Part shown: in pieces, positions 59,201-64,000 of the stretch
How positions within the stretch are numbered: the stretch's first letter is position 1
Layout of the letters: each line of letters starts with the position of its first letter
Assembly: GCA_910576935.1 (NCBI GenBank)
Contig: CAJTKG010000010.1
Location: 16,854 to 80,853, forward strand
Source of the DNA: an uncultured Muribaculaceae bacterium
GTDB taxonomy: Bacteria > Bacteroidota > Bacteroidia > Bacteroidales > Muribaculaceae
Length of the DNA stretch: 64,000 nucleotides
Direction of reading: 5' to 3'
The notes under the pieces: model-generated
What the model was told of the DNA's origin: nothing
What the model saw: the letters and a program-made list of their open reading frames with translations, nothing else
Database searches by the model: none
Program-made: the position numbers and the translations under genes

Positions 59201-59541
59201 AAATGCGCCAATGGGTCGACACCAACAGCGGCCTGCGCTCGCGATTTACCAAAGAGATCGTCTTCGAGGACTACGACGCCGACCAACTCGCTGAAATCTT
59301 CCTCAGCCTCGCCGCCAAAGCCAAATTCACACTGACGCCCGAGGCCGAAGAAGCCATGCTCGCATACTTCCGTACCCTCGTCTACAACAAGACACGCGAC
59401 TTTGCCAACGCCCGCGAGGCCCGCAACTACTTCGACGCCGTCAAACTGCGTCAGGGCGCCCGCCTGCGCCGCATTATGGAAGGACCAGCATTCGAACGCG
59501 CCGCCTACTATATCCTCGAACGCGAAGACATGCTCGTCTGA
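56197..59541 (+). CDS. Zinc-ribbon plus four-AAA CbxX/CfqX-type ATPase
   Basis: The 1114-aa product begins at a GTG (56197) inside the kinase stop. Residues 7-24 form a zinc ribbon (Cys7, Cys10, Cys21, Cys24). Four P-loops follow: GAPGTGKT at 81-88, then three nearly identical modules with GNPGTGKTxVA at about 346, 622 and 898, spaced by 276 residues. Each of the latter three has a Walker B GGVLFIDEAY or GGILFIDEAY, a sensor-1 region (VLIMAGYAKEM, ITVIAGYKNLI, CVAAGYPREM) and FGNARDVRN-like or FANAREARN-like segments, the CbxX/CfqX (also EccA/SpoVK) signature. All look catalytically competent by these motifs. It probably assembles as a ring acting on proteins from the same operon (inference). 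Confidence 0.9.
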   Translation: MNTDNNCTRCGGANRPEARYCKHCGNALAATSKQSIIDSIKGQANVRERLSDIYDKAVAIKNRADATKVKMRLEMNFFITGAPGTGKTMLANTIARLLTDAGVTSQRPPVTVDAADYEQWAKEIDKNTDAIKDGILIIENIGKLTGRQYSAGVSPLDPLFSRLSRWYGNPDRPVVILTGLTDMADFMRSNTNVGRYFPFVFHLEPYTIAEMADICEAILVNRFGLTLEPEAREKLERVFIDSRRDPSSTADNGHLAARKASEISVEHTAYPGDDTTVGPDEIPGKEFIAKTFEQVIAEFDNYVGIDEIKETVRTIAARVDRRRHAIEAGTSDPKTPLIDSHYQFLGNPGTGKTTVARIFADALKSLGALPVGQLVEVSRDDLVSKYVGETPQLVKAAVERAIGGVLFIDEAYRLCRDKSDTFGLEAIESLLTYTENRRGEFVLIMAGYAKEMGELSAVNDGIASRINNVVYFRDYKPEELTEIFRRMLASTPERFTVPPETDARLINVFNRMYQTRTSKFGNARDVRNVLTTAISRHAARIAAQGPADVDDNVLTLNDIDPGATSTPTTADEILAPLDGLIGMDSVRSRLRALANKMIKDRRRAAARPGSTEIPTVHIALTGNPGTGKTEVAKRLGRVFKAMGILPSDKVVFRERKTLLDSYSNSAAVNMDKAVDEAIGGVLFIDEAYNLMPLDPGGRDNIGAQAVEALMTRMVNDAGKFITVIAGYKNLIEEFVNNANPGLKSRFTTFIDIPDYNASELFDIYMQQVERRGYTLTPEAVGRLKLKIDEMITSKDERFANARDIIALFNETCLRQDSRVDVDAPVDQLYLITEDDIPYTPPRKIDLADCLGRLDDLIGLDSVKKSLRDLADSITVEQQRAAIEGRRPEYVYDHYLFVGNPGTGKTTVARIMGEIMHSLGLLPSNKVIETVAKDYIAGYVGQTARQTEITVNRALGGILFIDEAYGLNDGPGGFGKDVMPTLLTKLLDYKGRMICVAAGYPREMRQWVDTNSGLRSRFTKEIVFEDYDADQLAEIFLSLAAKAKFTLTPEAEEAMLAYFRTLVYNKTRDFANAREARNYFDAVKLRQGARLRRIMEGPAFERAAYYILEREDMLV

Positions 59542-60173
59542 TAATAAAAAAGGGTCTCACAGCAGATCTCTTATCGAGCGCAAAGTTTAGTCTTCACAAA
59601 AACCAATGCGTTAATTATCCCATCAGACTAATTTGACCAATAAATCCAATTAGAACAAATTCATCATTCCAAAATTGCTAATCCACGGCGCATGGAGCGA
59701 CGCTCCATGGCCCGAGCGAATCCACGACGCTATGGAGGAGGGCGGCGCATAACTGGAAAATTTATATTACATCCCATAACCATACTGACAATCAGCGACA
59801 TTATTATAATATATAATATAAATAGTGTACTTTTGGGGAAGATGGAGATAACCGCAGGCAAAGGAGTTCTAAATATTTATACTCCGTTAATGATTTTTTA
59901 TTGCGTTGATTTGCTTATCTTTCTAAAGATAGTTTCCCCTAATTTATTATATGGCTATGTTTGCTTGTGAACAAGCAATAAAGGATGAGCAATGCTTTTG
60001 AGTGGCGATTAAACGCTTGCGCGCCTAAAGTCCCTAAAGTCAAAGTCGAAACGCTATTTCATCTGTGATGATTTGTAATCATCCCCTTGTTAGATTCGCC
60101 ATTTTTCACTAATTTTGCACTCGGATTTGACGATGCAGTATGCTGAAAATGCCTGCGGAAAGTCAATTTAGTA
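59542..60173. other. AT-rich non-coding stretch
   Basis: About 630 bases with no supported gene. A 92-codon open frame at 59692-59970 begins with a palindrome and has no family likeness, so I do not call it. Visible items are a perfect short inverted repeat at about 59692-59708 (ATGGAGCG-A-CGCTCCAT) and a promoter at 60087-60117. Base composition shifts clearly towards A/T relative to the AAA gene, marking a boundary between regions. Confidence 0.6.
60087..60117 (+). promoter_or_regulatory. Promoter upstream of a short frame and the efflux operon
   Basis: TTG (60087-60089), 20 bases, then TAATTTTG (60110-60117), a full Bacteroidetes promoter match. The next open frame begins 57 bases later (60174). 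Confidence 0.65.
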
Positions 60174-60314
60174 ATGTATAAATCAACAACAGTTACTTCT
60201 GATTCTGAAACCATTATAGCGGAGAATAAGGGCATTACATCATTTCGGGATGAAATGATGCCTTACCGTATAAATTTGATATTTCCAACTGATTTTTGGA
60301 ACACGCTTCAGTAA
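60174..60314 (+). CDS. Short open frame, 46 aa, unrecognised
   Basis: The ATG at 60174 gives MYKSTTVTSDSETIIAENKG and on to FPTDFWNTLQ, stop at 60312. It lies directly behind a good promoter and 104 bases before the tolC start. Within it is a hairpin CATCATTTC-GGGAT-GAAATGATG (60238-60260), so the region could be a regulatory leader or attenuator as well as, or instead of, a peptide. The protein is not one I recognise and may be the 5' remnant of a regulator. Low certainty that it is translated. Confidence 0.35.
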   Translation: MYKSTTVTSDSETIIAENKGITSFRDEMMPYRINLIFPTDFWNTLQ

Positions 60315-60418
60315 GTTAAGGCTTGCTGTGAGATAGTTGTGCACCATGCCTATATGGGTATCGGTGCTGTTTTTCGTGTGCCTATATCGAATATTTCAAA
60401 TTAAATCAATAATTATAA

Positions 60419-60988
60419 ATGACAAAGACAATCAAACTGTTAATGATGTTTGTCATTGTGTCCGTTCCATATTCTTACGGTCAGGAAATCAGGCAAATGT
60501 CTATTGGCGAATTGTTTATTCTCGCCAATCAACAAAATCCGGACATCGGAGTCACAAACGAGGCAATTACTGTCGCACGGCAAGGCGAGGCAGTGGCAAA
60601 AAATGCCCGTTTGCCACAAATCAATGCGTCGCTTACATTGAGTTATCTCGGTGACGGAACTATCCTTGACCGGGATTTCGGTAACGCCATGCGTGACCGG
60701 CTGCCACATTTCAGCAACATTCTTGGAGTGGAATTATACCAGCCAATATATACAGGTGGTGCGATATCTTCGGGTGTGCGTCTTGCCGAGAAAGGGACTG
60801 AAATGGCTGTAACCAATAGGACAATATCCGTCAATTCAGTCAGAATGTCCATCGCGACAAACTATCTCGAACTTGCGAAAAATCGTAATCTTTTGAAGGT
60901 GTATGACGAGAACATACGTCTGACCGAGAAACTTATCGGCGAGATGATGACTACACTCCCGTACACAAGGGTGATACCCTTGCCATAA
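60419..60988 (+). pseudogene. TolC-family outer-membrane efflux protein, truncated
   Basis: The frame gives a signal peptide (MTKTIKLLMMFVIVSVPYSYG) and the first 170 or so residues of a TolC-like protein: IGELFILANQQNPDIGVTNEAITVARQ, LPQINASLTLSYLGDG, and GVELYQPIYTGGAISSGVRLAEKG. It then loses homology after KLIGEMMTT (about 60948) and stops 12 codons later. A normal TolC is over 400 aa. The missing half and the missing start of emrA are adjacent, so a single deletion explains both. Confidence 0.85.
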
Positions 60989-61809
60989 TAGAGGACGCGG
61001 ATTTCCGTCTGCAACTCGCACAGGCAAAAGCAAACCTGCAAAATGCCCTTTCGGGAAAAGATGTCGCCACATCGGCTGTATCCACCTCAACGAACGACAT
61101 AACAGTGACCGAGTCGGCACTTGCCGAGGTGGAGGCTTTGTTGCGGAACGCCAAACGTGACCTCGACCGTTATTCGGCACTTCTTCAACAGGATGCTGTC
61201 ACCCAACAGCAATATGACGCGGTGGAAACAAATTATCTCGCACTTGAAGCCAAACGAAACACGCTTGTGAGGCAAAAATACTCCACCGGATTTGTGGCAC
61301 AGCAGCAGCGTCACCGCCTCGGTCAGAATGACGCCGGTATAGAACTCGCGGAAGCGGCCGTAAGCCTTGCCGAACTTAATCTGTCATATACGGTAATTCT
61401 CGCTCCGTGTGATGGGTTTGCATCCCGGCGCAACATACAGCCGGGGCAGCTTATTCAGCCGGGGCAGCTTATTCAGCCGGGGCAGACCATTGTGTCGGTG
61501 GTGGATACCGGTGATACATGGGTTATCGCCAACTATAAGGAAACGCAGACCGTACGGATGACAGTAGGCGACAGTGTGATCATAGAAGTCGATGCCGTTC
61601 CCAACGTGAAATATATGGGTGTAATCGAGGCCATATCCAATGCAACCGGTGCAAAGTATTCACCTATGCCGCAGGATAACTCAACCGGAAATTTTGTGAA
61701 AGTAGAGCAACGCATACCCGTTAAGATTCGGTTTGCATCAGATACACCCGAAAATGAGATGGCGCGGTTACGGTCGGGCATGAATGTGGAATGTAATGTA
61801 GTCAAATGA
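60952..61809 (+). pseudogene. EmrA/HlyD-type membrane fusion protein, 5' end missing
   Basis: Coding similarity starts abruptly at YTPVHKGDTLAIIED (60952 on, in a different frame from tolC) and continues to VECNVVK at 61809. The lipoyl/biotinyl half, the helical hairpin (SALAEVEALLRNAKRDLDRYSALLQQDAVTQQQYD) and the second half-lipoyl with SYTVILAPCDGFASRRNIQPGQ are present, and the barrel follows. There is no signal/TM anchor or start codon belonging to it; the first usable ATG or GTG would be internal (61105). The stop overlaps the emrB start (ATGA). A three-fold QPGQLI repeat is noted under findings. Confidence 0.8.
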
Positions 61810-63401
61810 TGGGACACGGACCAAGCCCATTTACCAACAACCGCCTTTTGGTGTATAAGCCGTGGGTGCCGCGCCGGTTGCGCTTCTGGTTAATTGTTAT
61901 GTTCGCATTTTTCTACCAGTTGTCGGGAGGCGTGTATCTCGCAGTCCTAAGTCAGATGGTGGGTGAACTTTCATTTATCAGCGAAGATGTGACGATGGCA
62001 AGTTATTGCTCTCTTATCGGACTTAACATGATATTTCCGGTACTGTTCAGGTGGAAATTCTATTTTTACAGCCGTCAGATGTGGTTCGTGTCAAGCATAG
62101 GCTCTATTATTTGTGCCATTGCCGCGCCGTATTCCACAATTCCGTGGATATTATGGCTTGTATGCCTCCTTGCCGGTTATTTCAAGATGATGGGAATGTT
62201 CGCCTGCATGAGTACCATTCAGTTAAACATAACCCCGACACGCAATTATGGCGTGTTTTTTCCTGTGGTTTATATCCTCGTATGCGGAGCCATTCAGATT
62301 TCAGGATTGATTACGGCATATATCTCTTATGATTTCAATTGGAAATTCGTATATCTTGTAATTATAGGGCTAATGTTGGTTATAGACCTTATCGTCTATT
62401 TCATGATGAACCATGACCATCGTGGCGCACCATTCATTCCGTTGAAAGGAATTGACTGGAGCGGTCATATCCTATGGGTTGCTACCTGCTGCATCGCCAC
62501 ATGGATATTCAATTTCGGAGAGCATTATGACTGGTGGGACAGCCGTGAGATATGGTACGCGACATGGTTGTTCATTGCGGTGTTTACCATGACATTGATT
62601 GAATCGCACTATAAGAACGAACCGTTTATCTCATTGAAGGCATTTTGCTATCCAACAACATGGCGGGTCACATTCGTGCTATTGGGAATTGCCGTACTTC
62701 AGGCTTCGGCCCATGTAATGCAGCCCGTATTTATGAACGCGGTTGCCGGATACGACTACTTTACAATAGTGAACTTCAACTATCTTGAGATTTACGGCAT
62801 AATTATGGGGGCGGTGCTGACATATTTTGCACTTGTCAGATGGAAATGGCGAATGAAGATATTTTTCTTCACCTGCTTTCTTCTGACCACATTCTACATT
62901 ATAGCATCGTATTTTCTTATCGACCCTTCATCAGATGCATGGCTGTTTTATCTACCGTTGTTCGCTTTCGGAGCCGGAGAGGTGATGATGGAGGCAGGAG
63001 CCACCTATATGGTATGCCGCAATATTCCGTTTCAACACATGTTCATGAATATCGCCATTATCGGGTTTGCCCGCTGTGGCGTAGGCACGGCGGCTGCCGG
63101 AGCATTGGTGGAACGTATGTTCGCATGGGCTATGAACAAGAGTGTAATGCTGACATCCTCCGAGCTGGACAATTTCAGCGGTGACCATCTTTCATGGTTC
63201 ACGGAGTATTTTACCCAACAGAACATTATGCTTGCTGTCAAGGAGTGTTATGGCTATCTGATATTGTTCGGTATTCTGATGATGCTGACAATTCTGTTTG
63301 CACGGTTCAGTCCTTCGATGAACAGGATTTTGCCGACGATGAGTGCTGCGGCACGTTGGATACGCAATCCGCATGGCACAATTGACCCAACCCTTAGATA
63401 G
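61806..63401 (+). CDS. EmrB-type MFS drug/H+ antiporter (DHA2)
   Basis: The 531-aa product has about 14 membrane helices (WLIVMFAFFYQLSGGVYLAVLSQMVG near residue 35 through LILFGILMMLTILFARFSP near residue 490), the 14-helix DHA2 layout of EmrB-like multidrug exporters. It is unusual in that the typical motif A between helices 2 and 3 is poorly conserved, as in the Bacteroidetes branch. It appears intact, but its partner proteins are damaged, so efflux activity would depend on a TolC and EmrA supplied elsewhere. Confidence 0.88.
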   Translation: MMGHGPSPFTNNRLLVYKPWVPRRLRFWLIVMFAFFYQLSGGVYLAVLSQMVGELSFISEDVTMASYCSLIGLNMIFPVLFRWKFYFYSRQMWFVSSIGSIICAIAAPYSTIPWILWLVCLLAGYFKMMGMFACMSTIQLNITPTRNYGVFFPVVYILVCGAIQISGLITAYISYDFNWKFVYLVIIGLMLVIDLIVYFMMNHDHRGAPFIPLKGIDWSGHILWVATCCIATWIFNFGEHYDWWDSREIWYATWLFIAVFTMTLIESHYKNEPFISLKAFCYPTTWRVTFVLLGIAVLQASAHVMQPVFMNAVAGYDYFTIVNFNYLEIYGIIMGAVLTYFALVRWKWRMKIFFFTCFLLTTFYIIASYFLIDPSSDAWLFYLPLFAFGAGEVMMEAGATYMVCRNIPFQHMFMNIAIIGFARCGVGTAAAGALVERMFAWAMNKSVMLTSSELDNFSGDHLSWFTEYFTQQNIMLAVKECYGYLILFGILMMLTILFARFSPSMNRILPTMSAAARWIRNPHGTIDPTLR

Positions 63402-63417
63402 AAAGAATGTTATAACT

Positions 63418-63457
63418 AAACGAGCTGTATAGAAACATATTACTGTACAGCTCGTTT
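63418..63457 (+). terminator. Hairpin after emrB
   Basis: A perfect 12-base stem AAACGAGCTGTA (63418-63429) with TACAGCTCGTTT (63446-63457), 16-base loop, no long T-run. Probably ends the efflux transcript. Confidence 0.6.
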
Positions 63458-63530
63458 ATAGTGGCCTGATTTTGTATAAATGCCATCTTAAATAAATCAT
63501 AACATTCCTATATGAAAAGATAATCTATCT

Positions 63531-63712
63531 ATCAATTTGAATCATTAGTGGTGCGTTAATAGTTTTCTTAATAATTTGAAAGCTATTTAAACTCAGAATC
63601 GAATCAAAATTATTGTTTGCGACCTTTGATTCTTTATTCAAGAGGTCAAAACTTAAAGAATTTAAGAGTACTGCGTTAACGCTCCACTAATGACTAATGA
63701 TTGAACTTTGTG
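63531..63712. repeat. MITE-like imperfect inverted-repeat element
   Basis: AATCATTAGTGGTGCGTTAA (63540-63559) pairs with TTAACGCTCCACTAATGA plus TT (63676-63702) except for one mismatch and a 7-base duplication (TAATGAC/TAATGAT). The similarity continues outwards over ATCAATTTG and GAACTTTG. The enclosed 110 bases are AT-rich with a further weak inverted repeat (GAATC...GATTC). No coding frame. It resembles a small non-autonomous element; target duplications were not identifiable. Confidence 0.5.
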
Positions 63713-63729
63713 AATTGTGCATTTAACAT

Positions 63730-63761
63730 CCCTAAAATTGCACTTGCGTGCAATTTTAGGG
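63730..63761. repeat. Near-perfect palindrome, possible bidirectional terminator
   Basis: CCTAAAATTGCAC (63731-63743), loop TTGC, GTGCAATTTTAGG (63748-63760); the flanking C/G extends the stem to 14. Could be a terminator or operator. It lies 40 bases before the last gene's start. Confidence 0.55.
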
Positions 63762-63784
63762 GTAAACTCGCCCCAATCGTGCCT

Positions 63785-63792
63785 TATCTTTG
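63785..63792 (+). promoter_or_regulatory. -7 box for the last gene
   Basis: TATCTTTG, perfect TAnnTTTG, 8 bases before the ATG at 63801, with GGAG directly in front of the ATG. The -33 element is not clear. Confidence 0.5.
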
Positions 63793-63800
63793 CAGCGGAG

Positions 63801-64000
63801 ATGAAAAACACCGTCTACACATACCACTTCCGCCGCTACCTCGGCCGCAACCTCACCCGCGCCGAAGCCGCCGTCATAGCCCCGCTCGAGAAAATGCGCA
63901 TCCGCCGCCTCGAGCGCCGTCTCCTCGTCGTCGACCCGCCCGGAGTCGACACCCGCGGCATCCTCTGCGCCTACGTCGAATACCTCCGCAAGTGCCACAA
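63801..64000 (+). CDS. Unknown protein, N-terminal 66 codons
   Basis: The frame from the ATG at 63801 is open to the right edge and reads MKNTVYTYHFRRYLGRNLTRA and on through a run of Arg/Leu residues (KMRIRRLERRLLVVD) and VEYLRKCHK. Upstream are a -7 box and a GGAG ribosome-binding site, and codon use (GC-rich third positions) matches the chromosomal genes rather than the AT-rich efflux region. I do not recognise the family. Confidence 0.55.
   Translation, partial: MKNTVYTYHFRRYLGRNLTRAEAAVIAPLEKMRIRRLERRLLVVDPPGVDTRGILCAYVEYLRKCH

Noticed and set aside
59692..59970. 92-codon open frame on the plus strand
   Set aside because: It starts inside a palindrome, has no recognisable domain, no promoter or ribosome-binding site, and an AT-driven hydrophobic composition typical of non-coding DNA.
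63801..64000. Minus-strand open frame over the right end
   Set aside because: The plus frame has a promoter, ribosome-binding site and suitable codon use; the minus frame lacks all three.

Overview
The window looks like a chromosomal segment of a Bacteroidales bacterium, most plausibly a gut Muribaculaceae-type organism. The evidence is the Bacteroidetes promoter pattern (TTG about 20 bases before TAnnTTTG) found repeatedly, an 11-subunit-style complex I with fused NuoC/NuoD and no NuoE/F/G, a SusB-like GH97 glucosidase, SPSC-type lipoprotein signals, a TonB-dependent receptor and a type A T9SS-like C-terminal domain. Family identities come from reading the translations; no database search was run, so the genus is an inference.

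Layout. 1-12757 (minus): one long energy operon, nuoA-nuoB-nuoCD-nuoH, then the complete F1Fo ATP synthase set (atpD-C-B-E-F-H-A-G), then nuoI-J-K-L, with nuoL running off the left edge. The ATP synthase cluster sits between nuoH and nuoI. 13002-16183 (minus): a lipoprotein and a TonB-dependent receptor. 16328-17832 (plus): an ECF sigma factor, a one-TM protein probably acting as its anti-sigma, and a Spy/CpxP-like periplasmic protein. 17996-31167 (plus): GH97 alpha-glucosidase, lysA, carA-carB, an M16 zinc protease and dnaK. 31346-32133 (plus): a small helical protein and a zeta-toxin-like P-loop gene broken by a small deletion inside the P-loop. 32155-40994 (minus): an exported-enzyme operon (alpha/beta esterase, two related metallophosphoesterases, one with an SGNH-like extension, a beta-helix protein with a sorting domain, and a GNAT/FemAB-like protein) behind three tandem promoters. 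41242-43896 (minus, visibly AT-rich): a transglutaminase-like exported protein, a short exported Rhs C-terminal-type toxin candidate, and three tandem copies (two long, one stub) of a small membrane protein that may be its immunity partner. 44051-46133: a CDF metal transporter (plus) and an SPFH/ribbon-helix-helix pair (minus). 46278-59541 (plus): nine tightly packed genes: surface lipoprotein, unknown protein, four glycosyltransferases, zinc-ribbon protein, membrane-anchored Ser/Thr kinase and a four-AAA CbxX/CfqX-type ATPase. 60174-63401 (plus): a damaged drug-efflux operon in which the 5' part of tolC is fused out of frame to an emrA lacking its 5' end, followed by an intact emrB. The right end holds a MITE-like inverted repeat, a strong palindrome and the start of another gene.

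The most unusual parts are the kinase/AAA/zinc-ribbon/glycosyltransferase operon, the orphan Rhs-type toxin with serially duplicated putative immunity genes that reuse toxin 3' DNA, and the nested nuo/atp operon. Broken genes (zeta toxin, third immunity copy, tolC/emrA) cluster in AT-rich accessory segments.
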